Below are positions 8,076-16,161 of a stretch of DNA of 30,813 nt, in pieces. The DNA is from CAZXVW01 sp964644025 (GTDB taxonomy: Bacteria; Acidobacteriota; Terriglobia; Bryobacterales; Bryobacteraceae): NCBI GenBank assembly GCA_964644025.1, contig CAZXVW010000026.1, positions 1-30,813 of the forward strand, in the 5' to 3' direction. Position 1 is the first letter of the stretch; the number at the start of each line of letters is the position of its first letter. Below the pieces are notes generated by a model. That model made no database searches. It had not been told where the DNA came from and saw only the letters and a program-made list of their open reading frames with translations. A program made the position numbers and the translations under genes.

Positions 8076-8650
8076 CTACAGGCGGAACCGCAGTTTCCAG
8101 ACGCCCCACAGCGCTTCAAAGATGATGCGGGAGTCGATCTTGGATTTCCCGAGGTTCCTTTCGTAGAAGATGATCGGGACCTCCTCGATGCGGAAGCCCT
8201 TCCGCATGGCCCGGTAGGTCATTTCGATCTGGAACAGGTAGCCGTTCGAGAAGACCTCATCAAGGGGGATCGCCGCCAGCGTGCGCCGGCGCCAGCACTT
8301 GAAACCGCCGGTGGCGTCGGTCACCGGCATGCCGGTGACGGCGCGCGCGTAACGGTTGGCCGTCTTGCTGAGCAGGAGCCGCTTGAAATCCCAGTTGACG
8401 ACGTTGATCCCGTGCAGGTAACGAGAGCCCAGCACCAGGTCGCAATCGCGAATGCGCGCGAGCATGGCAGGACGAAAACCTCGCCCGGGTGCCGGGCGGC
8501 CAGCCCATCGGCGAGCCGGCCGGTGCCGTCGGGCGAGTTGTCATCGACGACCAGCACATGCGTCCCGGGGACGGTGTGCCGCAGTTTGCTGACGAACGCT
8601 TCGATGTTTTCGCGCTCGTTGTAGGTTGGCGTGACGACGATAACGCTCAT
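8076..8650 (-). pseudogene. GT2 polyprenyl-phosphate sugar synthase (DPM1-like), internal deletion
   Basis: Two pieces of one family 2 glycosyltransferase of the dolichol/polyprenol-phosphate mannose synthase type. The N-terminal 62 codons (8650 to 8465) carry VTPTYNERENIE and the nucleotide-binding VVDDNSPDGTG. The C-terminal 129 codons (8465 to 8076), in another frame, begin MLARIRDCDLVLGSRY and include SKTANRYAR, DATGGFKCWRR and the usual ending. Homologues have roughly 40-45 residues between VFVL and the LVLGSRY strand, containing the GLGTAY-type helix and the DAD metal-binding motif. Here that stretch is absent and the frame shifts at 8465. The gene therefore cannot make a working enzyme. 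Either a real deletion or an assembly error explains it. The remnant heads an operon and lies divergent from a membrane protein that could have used its lipid-linked product. Confidence 0.85.
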
Positions 8651-8679
8651 TCCGGGCGGGCCTGGAAACCCGGTGAAGA

Positions 8680-8693
8680 TACAATCATATAAT
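8680..8693 (+). promoter_or_regulatory. candidate -10 region for the membrane protein gene
   Basis: The divergent gap between the glycosyltransferase remnant and the membrane protein contains overlapping TACAAT (8680-8685) and a perfect TATAAT (8688-8693) in otherwise GC-rich DNA. No convincing -35 box stands 16-18 bases upstream. If used, the leader to the ATG at 8829 is about 130 bases. The same AT patch may also serve the minus-strand operon. Confidence 0.4.
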
Positions 8694-8828
8694 GCCGGCA
8701 GCCAGCCGGTCTCTGGTCCTGGGGCCTGCGGTAGAATCGGTGTTGGCTGCGAGCAGGCGGACGGGGCGGCGGCTCCCCCGGCAGGGCCGCCGGTTTGCGG
8801 CCTCGAGACCAGCTCTTCCAGATTCCGG

Positions 8829-10682
8829 ATGGCGAAGCGTTCCAAGCGCAGGAGAATCATCGCCCGGCCGAAACCGCACCCGCGAAACCGGGCGGCGGCG
8901 AGCCCGAAAAACAGGGCCGTAGCGGCGGCCCCAGGCGGCGGTGAGCCGGACGCGGCGGCGTTCCCGGCGGGCAAGCGGGGCGACGCGTTCCCGTTTCCCG
9001 TAGTCGTGCTTTTGCTCGCCGCCACGGTGTGGGCGTCGCGGTACTGGCACTGCGCGGAGTTCGGCCTGTACGAGGATGATTTCGCGAGGGTGCTGGACGC
9101 GATGGAGTCGACCGGTTCCGGACTGCTGCACGGGATCTGGACCATGATTTCCCACTTTGAAGGCCAGGGGCGGCCGCTGCATCCGAGCTTCATTTACCTG
9201 TTCTCGTTTCTGGGAAACAAGCTGGCGGGGCTTGATGGCATCTACTGGGTGGCGTACTTGATTGTCGCCCTGAACGCCGTGCTGGTTTACACGCTGCTCA
9301 AGCGCGTGTTCCGGAGGCAGTTATTCGCATTCACCGGGGCGCTGGCCTACTGCGTCTTTCCGGCCGATACGACGCAAGCCTACCTGACGCTGGCCTTCGG
9401 CGGGCAGCCCTCGATCACCTTCTTCCTACTCGCGAGTCACGCTTACCTGTCGCGGCGGCGTATTCTCTCCTACCCGCTCATCCTGGGCTCGCTCGTCTGT
9501 TACGAGACCGTGTTTCCGGTGTTTCTGGCCGTCCCGCTGCTGGAGAAGAAGTGGGACCGGAGACTCGCCCGGCGGATGATCCGGCACGGTGCGGTGATGG
9601 CGGTGATGATCGGTGCCGCGGCGCTCGCGCGCAAAATGACCGGCGAAGGGTTCGTCGCGGCGCTGCATTGGCACACAGTGCTGACGCGACCGTTCCGCCA
9701 AATGCTGGTGGGACCGGTAACCAGTCTGTGGATGTTCTTCTACCGGCCGGCGCAAATGTTCCGGGAAAACCTGGACCAGTACTGGGAGGTCCTTTGCCTG
9801 GCGTTGCTGGCGTTCGCGGCGGTACTGTATCTGCTGCGGCTTCCCGTGAGATTGCGGGAATCCGCCCCCCCGAACCGGCCGGGGAAGCCGAAGGCGTTGC
9901 GCCGCGCGGCCGCAACGAACCGCCGGCTGGCGCGTCTCGCCATAGCCGGGTTGGCAATGCTTGCGCTGGCCTACCCGTTGACGTTCACTGTCCCGGCCGG
10001 CATCATCGACGGGCGGGATACCCGCGTCCACATGGCGGCGGCGCTCGGGGCGTCACTGCTGTGGGCCTGCCTGTCAACGGCGGTGATCTGCTACACGCGG
10101 TTCTCCCGCGCGAAACACCCGGCCAGGTGGGTGCTGGCGGCCCTGCTGGCGGGCCTGCTCGGGTTCGGCTGGACGGTGCAGCGCGACTACCGGGTCAGTT
10201 GGCGATATCAGCAGAGTTTCTTCTCCGACCTGCTCCGGCTCTGTCCCGACCTCCAGGATGGAACCGTCATCCTGGTGGAGGAGAGCGGGCTGCGAAACAC
10301 AAGGCAGATTTCCTCCTGGGGCTGGTGTCTGCCGTACTTGCTCCGTTACGCGTTCCGGTTTCCGGGCGACTGGGAGACGCCGCCGCTGGTCTACGCGCTG
10401 CAGGGCAACTGGACCGGCGTGGTGAAAATAACGGGGAACTTACTGGAGGCAGTGAATCTGAAGGGCTGGTTTCTCGAGAAGATCCCCAACCCGAAATTCA
10501 TCCTTCTGGAAGCGGACCACGGCCGGCTGGTTCGCCATCCGAACCCCCTGGTCATCGATGGCAAGCCGTATCCGCTCCAGGAGCCGGCGGTTCCGACGCT
10601 TTCCCGTTTCGAGCACCGCGTTCTTTACGACTACATCCTTCCACCGCCGGGCGTCGCGCCGGCAGCTTACATCCGGCGGTGA
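8829..10682 (+). CDS. multi-spanning membrane protein, possibly GT-C glycosyltransferase-like
   Basis: An integral membrane protein of 617 residues that I cannot assign to a named family. A very basic, Ala/Pro-rich cytoplasmic leader (about 1-55, starting MAKRSKRRR) precedes roughly ten hydrophobic helices between residues 60 and 465, and a soluble C-terminal part of about 150 residues. The first extracytoplasmic loop contains GLYEDDFARV; acidic residues in that position are typical of GT-C enzymes that take sugars from polyprenyl phosphates. The neighbouring divergent gene is a broken polyprenyl-phosphate sugar synthase, which supports a surface glycosylation role as inference. The frame is open upstream to 8631, but those codons overlap the divergent gene, so I chose the ATG at 8829, although no good Shine-Dalgarno sequence precedes it. 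It converges on the HgdB-like gene with 36 bases between. Confidence 0.7.
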   Translation: MAKRSKRRRIIARPKPHPRNRAAASPKNRAVAAAPGGGEPDAAAFPAGKRGDAFPFPVVVLLLAATVWASRYWHCAEFGLYEDDFARVLDAMESTGSGLLHGIWTMISHFEGQGRPLHPSFIYLFSFLGNKLAGLDGIYWVAYLIVALNAVLVYTLLKRVFRRQLFAFTGALAYCVFPADTTQAYLTLAFGGQPSITFFLLASHAYLSRRRILSYPLILGSLVCYETVFPVFLAVPLLEKKWDRRLARRMIRHGAVMAVMIGAAALARKMTGEGFVAALHWHTVLTRPFRQMLVGPVTSLWMFFYRPAQMFRENLDQYWEVLCLALLAFAAVLYLLRLPVRLRESAPPNRPGKPKALRRAAATNRRLARLAIAGLAMLALAYPLTFTVPAGIIDGRDTRVHMAAALGASLLWACLSTAVICYTRFSRAKHPARWVLAALLAGLLGFGWTVQRDYRVSWRYQQSFFSDLLRLCPDLQDGTVILVEESGLRNTRQISSWGWCLPYLLRYAFRFPGDWETPPLVYALQGNWTGVVKITGNLLEAVNLKGWFLEKIPNPKFILLEADHGRLVRHPNPLVIDGKPYPLQEPAVPTLSRFEHRVLYDYILPPPGVAPAAYIRR

Positions 10683-10718
10683 AGCAGCCGGTGCTCGGCG
10701 GCCGCGCGGGCGGGCCGA

Positions 10719-12032
10719 TCAGTCCTTCGGATAGGGAGGATAGCGCCGCTGGTGCTTCTTGCGGCGCTGGTAGCTGCGGGCGAGTTCCAGAAAAACACCG
10801 ACATCGAGGTCGAGGTCCGATTGCGCGCCGTCGAAGTAGAACGTGCGGATCGGCACGCCCCCCAGGTCGCGGCTCAAGCGCGGGTAAATGGCTTCGCTGA
10901 CGATGCCGTTCATGCAGGTGAACGGGCTGATGTCAACGATGCCGTCCACGCCCATGCGGGTAAGACAGATGCTCTTGCCCATGTTGAGCACCATTTCCCC
11001 CAGCGCCCCGCTGACGGGCAGGTACGGCTCGGCGGCAGCGAGTATCTCCTTCATCGGCGGCTCTTCGTAGCCGATGAAGTCCTCCTGGAACAAATCGAGC
11101 AGAACGTGCTCATCCTTGCGCTGCACCCGCGTCCGGATCCAGGCCTTCAAGCTATCGAGAGAAAACCGCTTCCCTTCCAGCCTCAGCTTGCGAAACTGCT
11201 CCGAGTTGGTGTACCAGATCCACTCGGTGATGTCGGAGACCCAGCACTCGGCGCCGAATTCCTCCAGGCGGCGGACCAGGTCGTCGTTGGAAAAGGTGTT
11301 CAATCGGCAGAAGATCTCGCCCACCACGCCGATCAAGGGCACCGACGGGTCGCGGCGGCCGCGAATGGCCCGGAACTTTTTCCGGCACCGCAGCATGGCT
11401 TCCCGGAGCGCCTCGAGCTGGGGTTCCGGCTCCACCGGGCTGGATTCAATGGTGCGGCAGAGATCGTCAAGACAGCTTTCGTAAACGCGGTCCGCCTCTC
11501 CTTTCTGGTATTCGTGCGGACGGTACATCAGCAGGAGCTTCTGCAAGATGTCACCGGCTACCAGCGCCCGCCAGCCGGTACGGAAAAAAGGCGCCGCCAG
11601 TTCCCCGAGGCCCTCATAGCCGTTCTCGCTCGACGGTGACAGGATCTGGGTGTGGCGAAAGCCGTTGGCATCGAGAATCTGGCGCAGGTACGGGGCGTAT
11701 TGGCCGAAGCGGCACGGGCCGTCGGAAGTCGGCATGAAGAACACCAGCCGGTCCGGCTCCGCGTCAGGCTCCTGGAGGGCGCGCATGAAGTCGCCGATGG
11801 TAACCTTGGCGGGGTAACACTCATCGCCAGAGGTATACGACGCTCCCAGCTCGCGGGTCCGGTCATCGGAAGGAGGCGTCGGCTCGGCATCCACACCCAG
11901 CACCCGGAACCCGGCGGCGAACAAGCGGGCGCTACCCGCCGCCATCGGAGGAATCAAGACCTTCTTGCCGATCAGTGGATGGTCGCCGCCATGATTTTGG
12001 ACTGTTCGAGTTTCCGTTCCGGGCTGTAGCAT
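10719..12032 (-). CDS. HgdB-like 2-hydroxyacyl-CoA dehydratase-related protein (COG3581-type)
   Basis: A 437-residue protein of the family related to the D/B component of 2-hydroxyacyl-CoA dehydratases, normally found next to, or fused to, activase-DUF2229 proteins. It opens with GKKVLIPPM (22-30). Candidate Fe-S ligands are C72 (GDECYPAK), C107 (SDGPCRFGQY), C242 (GEIFCR) and C373 (SPFTCMNG), each in a well-formed motif. These would let the protein receive electrons from the activase encoded just upstream. The reaction is not known for this subfamily; it is not a proven dehydratase. The ATG is preceded by AAGGGA at a good distance and lies 61 bases inside the activase gene, in another frame. 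In many bacteria the two are a single chain of about 1400 residues, so this is a split version. Confidence 0.82.
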   Translation of the reverse strand: MLQPGTETRTVQNHGGDHPLIGKKVLIPPMAAGSARLFAAGFRVLGVDAEPTPPSDDRTRELGASYTSGDECYPAKVTIGDFMRALQEPDAEPDRLVFFMPTSDGPCRFGQYAPYLRQILDANGFRHTQILSPSSENGYEGLGELAAPFFRTGWRALVAGDILQKLLLMYRPHEYQKGEADRVYESCLDDLCRTIESSPVEPEPQLEALREAMLRCRKKFRAIRGRRDPSVPLIGVVGEIFCRLNTFSNDDLVRRLEEFGAECWVSDITEWIWYTNSEQFRKLRLEGKRFSLDSLKAWIRTRVQRKDEHVLLDLFQEDFIGYEEPPMKEILAAAEPYLPVSGALGEMVLNMGKSICLTRMGVDGIVDISPFTCMNGIVSEAIYPRLSRDLGGVPIRTFYFDGAQSDLDLDVGVFLELARSYQRRKKHQRRYPPYPKD

Positions 12033-15000
12033 CGCAGAATTCCCTTACTGTCGAGGTAGGCCTCGCAGCGGGTCATGTAACCGGCATCGTTGCCATGACC
12101 GTCGAACTGCAGGACCAGCAGCGGCACGCCCGCCGCTTTTCGGGCAAAGTACTTGATGTAGGAGTCCGGCCCGCACTTGAAGTTGGTGATATAGATCACG
12201 TGCAAGTTCGGGCGCACCGCCGCCAGCCGGGCCGCCTCGAGAATCTTTCGCCCCCAAGCCCAATACATGTTGGGGTGGAGTTTATCCACCAGTTCCGTGC
12301 CAGTGACCAGAAAATCGAGCGGGATTACATTGGCGCCGTAATAACGGCGCAGCTTTCGCGGGATATCGCAATTTACGTCGCGGTCATAAAGGTTGTACGT
12401 CCGGCCGAGCAGGACCAGCCCCGGCTCCCCAGTCTCTTCCAGCTTCGCCAGCGCCCGCTTGCCGGCCTCGAACAGGCGCTGCTCGAACTCGCGCTGGGCG
12501 GTGAATGCCGCATCCACGGCGCGATCGCTCACCCTCCTTCTCACGCCGAGCTTCTGCGCCATCTCCGCCAGCTCCCGCCGGATCTGCTCCCGACCGAGCT
12601 GGAAATGGAGCGAGGGCGAGAGAAACTTCCCCCGGTATTGCTCGAACGCCGGCACGGAACGGAGCACGTAGGGCAGCGTCTGGTTCCACGGGCAATAATG
12701 GGACTCCCGCACCAACTGGGAGCCCGCCTCCGCATTCAACACATTGGGCACAAAAACATAGTCCACGCCCAGCTCGAACAAGGCGTCCACGTGCCCGTGG
12801 GCCACCTGGATCGGGTAACAAGGCTGGGCCAGAGCCAGTTCCACGCCCCGGGCCGAGATCCTGGCATCGGTCTGCCGCGACAGCACCGGATTCACCCCGA
12901 TCCCGGTGAAGTAACGGTGCCAGAAGGGGTAGCGTTCGAACATCGACAACGTGCGGGGGATGCCGACATTGAGCCGGTCCCGGCGAACCGTGACCTTCCG
13001 GGCGGTGAACGATTCGCCGGTAACCTCCTCCAGTGCCTTTTCCCGGAAAGCGATCAGATCCTCGATCACCGGTTGCCGTCCGCTCTTGGAAGCCTTCCGG
13101 TACTTGTCAGAGCACTTATCGCCCCAGTAGCTTTTCTGGCCCTCGATGGTGAATTCCTTGATCTCGCAATGGTTCGAACACCCTTTGCAAACGAACTCGC
13201 GGGTGCGGATCTCCAGCCGGGTCAGGTCGTAACCGCGAAACCGCGTCTTCTGCCGGGTCGCCTCGTACCATTGCCGGGCGATCAGCGCCATACCGATCGC
13301 GCCCATGACACCGTTGTGCGGGGGTACGGTGATCTTCTTGCCGAGCAAGCCGGCGAAGGCGGCGGCCACGGCGTCGTTGTAGGCCGTGCCGCCCTGGAAA
13401 TAGATCACATCGCCGATGCGCCGGCCGCGCACGACGCGATTCAGGTAGTTCAGCGCGATCGAATAGGCCAGCCCGGCGAGCAGGTCCGGCACCGTGTCGC
13501 CCTTGAGCATCATCGAGGTGACATCGCGCTCCATGAACACCGTGCACCGCTCGCCCAACCGCGACGGTGACGGGGCCGCCAGCGCCAGGCGGGCGAATTC
13601 GCCTTTGATGCTGATGCCCAGCTTGTCGGCCTGCTCTTCCAGAAAGGAGCCGGTGCCGGCCGCGCAGGCTTCATTCATGGCGAAGTCCACCACCACTCCG
13701 TTTTCGATCGCGATGAACTTGGAGTCCTGACCGCCGATCTCGAAAATCGTGTCCACCAGTTCGCCGCCGAGGGTGGTGCTGATATGGACAGCTCCGGTCT
13801 TGTGGGCAGTGATTTCGTCGTTCACCGTATCAGCGCCCACGAACTCGGCGATCAGCTCCCGGCCGGAGCCGGTGGTGCCGACGCCCAGGATTTCCAGCCG
13901 GTGCCCCCATTTCTCCTGGATTTCGGTCAGACCGGCCTGGACGGCGTCGATCGGACGGCCGGCCGTACGGAGATAGATCTCATGAATCACCCGCGAAGAC
14001 GTATCCATGGCGACCAGATTGGTGGACACCGAGCCGACGTCGATTCCCAGGTAGGCGGGGATCGGCCCGTCGCCGGGGGGCGGCTGGTACGGGCTAACCT
14101 GTTCCCGCAGCAGGACCACGTTGCTCATCGACAGGGGCGTGGTGTCGACCGGCGGCCGCACGGATTCATGCTGGCGCAACTGGTGGATGTCGCGGAAGCT
14201 TCGTTTCCGCGTCTCCTGGGCCTCGAGGATGGCGGTTCCGATGGCGCCGCACCAAGCATAGGTCTCGGGCACGAGCAGGTCTTCTTCGGCCAGTCCGAAA
14301 GCTTCCCGCAAAGCCCGCCGGACTCCAGTATTGCGCGAAACGGCGCCGATCAGCGCCACGGGCCGCTTCACCGGCCGGCCCCGGACGATACTGCTCTTGA
14401 AGTTCCGGGCCACCGCGTCGCAAAGGCCCCGCAGAATCTCGGCCGGTGTGTAGCCCTTCTGCTGGGCATGGATCATGTCGGTCTTGGCGAAGACCGAGCA
14501 GCGGCCCGCAATGCGCGCGGCCGTCTTCGCGCTGCCGGCGACCGCGCCGATCTCCTCCACCGAGTAGCCGAGCCGTTGGGCCTGCTGGTCGAGAAACGAG
14601 CCGGTGCCGGCGGCGCACTCCCCGCTGCGGTCATAGTCCACAATCGAGATCTCACCGCTTTCGGCATCCTGCTCGAGCCGGATGTATTTCGAGCTTTCCC
14701 CGCCGATCTCGAATACCGTGCGGACCTGCGGGTAGAAACCGGCGAACATGCGCGCGATGGCTTTGAACTCGTTCTCGAAGTAAATACCGAGAATCTTCGC
14801 GATCGTGCGGCTGCCCGAGCCGGTCACCCGGATTCCCTCGATCCGCCGCTCGGGAACGGATTCGTAGAACTCCTGGAGCAGGTCGTAGGTGGACTGAATA
14901 GGACTCCCCGCCATGCGCCGGTACTCGGAGAGCACCAGGGGCCACGTCTCCCCGTCCGGCCGCCGCCAGTCGAGCAGGGAGAAAGCAGCATTAGCGGCGC

Positions 15001-15094
15001 ATAGCGCCTCCAGCTCCGCCCGGTCCTGCGGCCTTCCCAGTGCGGCGAGCTTCAGGCTGATCGCCCCGATATCCAGGCCAATGTTGATGCCCAT
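11972..15094 (-). CDS. tandem acyl-CoA dehydratase activase (2x BadF/BcrA ASKHA + DUF2229)
   Basis: A 1040-residue cytoplasmic ATPase. Two actin/Hsp70-type activase domains follow each other: domain 1 (about 3-290) starts IGLDIGAISLKLA, domain 2 (about 347-605) starts LGIDVGSVSTN. Each has the pair of cysteines that holds a bridging [4Fe-4S] cluster in the homodimeric activase HgdC: C160 (GECAAGTGSF) and C199 (GRCSVFA) in domain 1, C477 (EACAAGTGSF) and C517 (ERCTVFM) in domain 2. A CKGCSNHC motif at 636-643 with C661 may bind another metal or cluster. The DUF2229/COG3580 part spans about 708-1030, with QPCYP, HYCPWNQ and FKCGPDSYIK. It should use ATP to drive an electron to the HgdB-like partner. 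The ATG at 15094 is chosen over TTG and GTG codons just upstream because the fold starts there. Confidence 0.88.
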   Translation of the reverse strand: MGINIGLDIGAISLKLAALGRPQDRAELEALCAANAAFSLLDWRRPDGETWPLVLSEYRRMAGSPIQSTYDLLQEFYESVPERRIEGIRVTGSGSRTIAKILGIYFENEFKAIARMFAGFYPQVRTVFEIGGESSKYIRLEQDAESGEISIVDYDRSGECAAGTGSFLDQQAQRLGYSVEEIGAVAGSAKTAARIAGRCSVFAKTDMIHAQQKGYTPAEILRGLCDAVARNFKSSIVRGRPVKRPVALIGAVSRNTGVRRALREAFGLAEEDLLVPETYAWCGAIGTAILEAQETRKRSFRDIHQLRQHESVRPPVDTTPLSMSNVVLLREQVSPYQPPPGDGPIPAYLGIDVGSVSTNLVAMDTSSRVIHEIYLRTAGRPIDAVQAGLTEIQEKWGHRLEILGVGTTGSGRELIAEFVGADTVNDEITAHKTGAVHISTTLGGELVDTIFEIGGQDSKFIAIENGVVVDFAMNEACAAGTGSFLEEQADKLGISIKGEFARLALAAPSPSRLGERCTVFMERDVTSMMLKGDTVPDLLAGLAYSIALNYLNRVVRGRRIGDVIYFQGGTAYNDAVAAAFAGLLGKKITVPPHNGVMGAIGMALIARQWYEATRQKTRFRGYDLTRLEIRTREFVCKGCSNHCEIKEFTIEGQKSYWGDKCSDKYRKASKSGRQPVIEDLIAFREKALEEVTGESFTARKVTVRRDRLNVGIPRTLSMFERYPFWHRYFTGIGVNPVLSRQTDARISARGVELALAQPCYPIQVAHGHVDALFELGVDYVFVPNVLNAEAGSQLVRESHYCPWNQTLPYVLRSVPAFEQYRGKFLSPSLHFQLGREQIRRELAEMAQKLGVRRRVSDRAVDAAFTAQREFEQRLFEAGKRALAKLEETGEPGLVLLGRTYNLYDRDVNCDIPRKLRRYYGANVIPLDFLVTGTELVDKLHPNMYWAWGRKILEAARLAAVRPNLHVIYITNFKCGPDSYIKYFARKAAGVPLLVLQFDGHGNDAGYMTRCEAYLDSKGILRCYSPERKLEQSKIMAATIH

Positions 15095-15335
15095 CTCTAC
15101 CACTATCAATCATACAGAAGCGCGCGCGTTTCGCACGCCGGAAGAGCCGAACGGCGTGATTTGCCAGCGTAATGGTGACTGGAAGGGGCTGAACGGTGGT
15201 GGCGCCGCCCGCAGCCAGCGAGAGGGCCGCCGCAGGCTCACCAGCCGGTTGTTATCAATCAATTAGCCTGTGCCGATCTTGCCGGACGGCCCATACCCCG
15301 TACCGGAAACGGCGGAGAAATGGGGACAGGTGGAC

Positions 15336-15518
15336 TTACCCGGCCGAGGCGGGGTGTTTGGCGTGGTCTTCCAGGGGCAGGCCACACTCGCAGCAGTCAC
15401 TGCAGCGATGGCAGCGGTCGCACAGATGGTTGTCGCAGGCGTCGTGAGTGCAATAGACGCAGATACGGGTGGACGGCTCTCCGCAGATGTGACATGAAAA
15501 CACGGCCGGCTCGGTCAT
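15336..15518 (-). CDS. small Cys-rich (zinc-finger-like) protein
   Basis: A 60-residue protein with twelve cysteines and several histidines. The pattern begins CHIC (9-12), then CVYC, then a dense run with CDNHLC, CDRC, CSDCC and CEC, and ends in an acidic/histidine tail. This looks like one or two tightly packed zinc sites of the B-box or ribbon kind, but I cannot name a family. The ATG overlaps the stop of the secreted-protein gene (ATGA at 15515-15518), which supports this start and suggests coupled translation. It has no signal peptide, so it would remain in the cytoplasm although its partner is exported. The opposite-strand reading frame here has no recognisable features. Confidence 0.7.
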   Translation of the reverse strand: MTEPAVFSCHICGEPSTRICVYCTHDACDNHLCDRCHRCSDCCECGLPLEDHAKHPASAG

Positions 15519-16090
15519 TGCCGGGGCCCCCTCGCCGGGGAAGGCTTGGCCGGCTGGCGGATCAATTCGCTTCGGCATCGCTGCGCCTCCTGGTTGGCGA
15601 TCTTGCATTCGGCTTCTTTCGCCGCTACCAGCTCCACCAGGTAATCCCGCAACTGCTGGGTGTACTTCGCGTTCTCGTTTATCAAATCCTGGATCAGGTC
15701 CGCCACGGCGGGATTCTGGTACCGCCGCACCGCATCCACCATGGATTCGGCCATTGCCTCCACACTCTGGAGCCGCAAGTATGTTTCCAGGGCCTTCGTC
15801 ATGCGGTCCGGCTCCGCCGAAAGCTCTCCGGCGGTCCGATCAAGGTAACCGATTTGTTTCCGCAACTGTTCCAACTGCTTGACATAAGCTTCCGGCGCGC
15901 CGCGAGCCACCCATTCGGCCGGATGGAGCTGAGCCAGCAGCGGCTCGATGCGCCGGGTCTGGGCAGTAAGCCCGGCCAGCATGTCGCGGACGTCCCATTC
16001 CGGGGGGAGCCCCGGGGACTGCGCCGGGAAACACCAGGGCGCCAGGAGGGAAACGGCCAGCGCGGAGAAAGCGGCGAATGCAGGCTTCAT
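15515..16090 (-). CDS. secreted helical protein of unknown function
   Basis: A 191-residue protein with a Sec-type signal: MKPAF then a hydrophobic stretch to about residue 24 ending near FPAQS. The mature part is highly charged and probably all-helical, with leucine- and glutamine-rich segments such as AYVKQLEQLRKQ and a second helix-forming region around LIQDLINENAKYTQQLRDYL. The C-terminus is basic and Pro-rich. There are two Cys near KIANQEAQRC. I do not recognise a family. It could start five codons upstream at another ATG; neither has a clear Shine-Dalgarno sequence. It sits between the FecR-domain gene (72 bases upstream) and the Cys-rich gene (overlap), so all three are probably one transcript. 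Confidence 0.65.
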   Translation of the reverse strand: MKPAFAAFSALAVSLLAPWCFPAQSPGLPPEWDVRDMLAGLTAQTRRIEPLLAQLHPAEWVARGAPEAYVKQLEQLRKQIGYLDRTAGELSAEPDRMTKALETYLRLQSVEAMAESMVDAVRRYQNPAVADLIQDLINENAKYTQQLRDYLVELVAAKEAECKIANQEAQRCRSELIRQPAKPSPARGPRQ

Positions 16091-16161
16091 CTTCAAACCA
16101 TCCAAACCGATAGTTTCGCACGCTGGGGGCGGTTACCGCTTCCGAGCATGCCCGGCGGAGT

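Noticed and set aside
9551..10900. A 449-codon plus-strand frame within the membrane protein gene
   Set aside because: Shifted frame with no hydrophobic pattern or known motif; the other frame gives regular membrane helices.
11972..12032. The activase/HgdB-like overlap as a sequencing frameshift of a single fused gene
   Set aside because: The junction lies in the linker between domains, the first protein ends after its complete conserved block, and the second has its own AAGGGA ribosome site and ATG. Not fully excluded.
11975..13570. A 531-codon plus-strand frame antisense to the activase gene
   Set aside because: The activase on the other strand has clear cysteine and phosphate-binding motifs; this frame has none.
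15095..15335. The longest gene-free gap, searched for an RNA gene, riboswitch or small protein
   Set aside because: I found no tRNA-like fold, no conserved riboswitch core and no convincing small frame; it probably only holds the activase promoter.
15270..15497. A plus-strand 75-codon frame with an Ala/Val-rich stretch opposite the Cys-rich protein
   Set aside because: The hydrophobic run is simply the complement of Cys/His codons; the minus-strand frame has a precise stop-start overlap with its neighbour.
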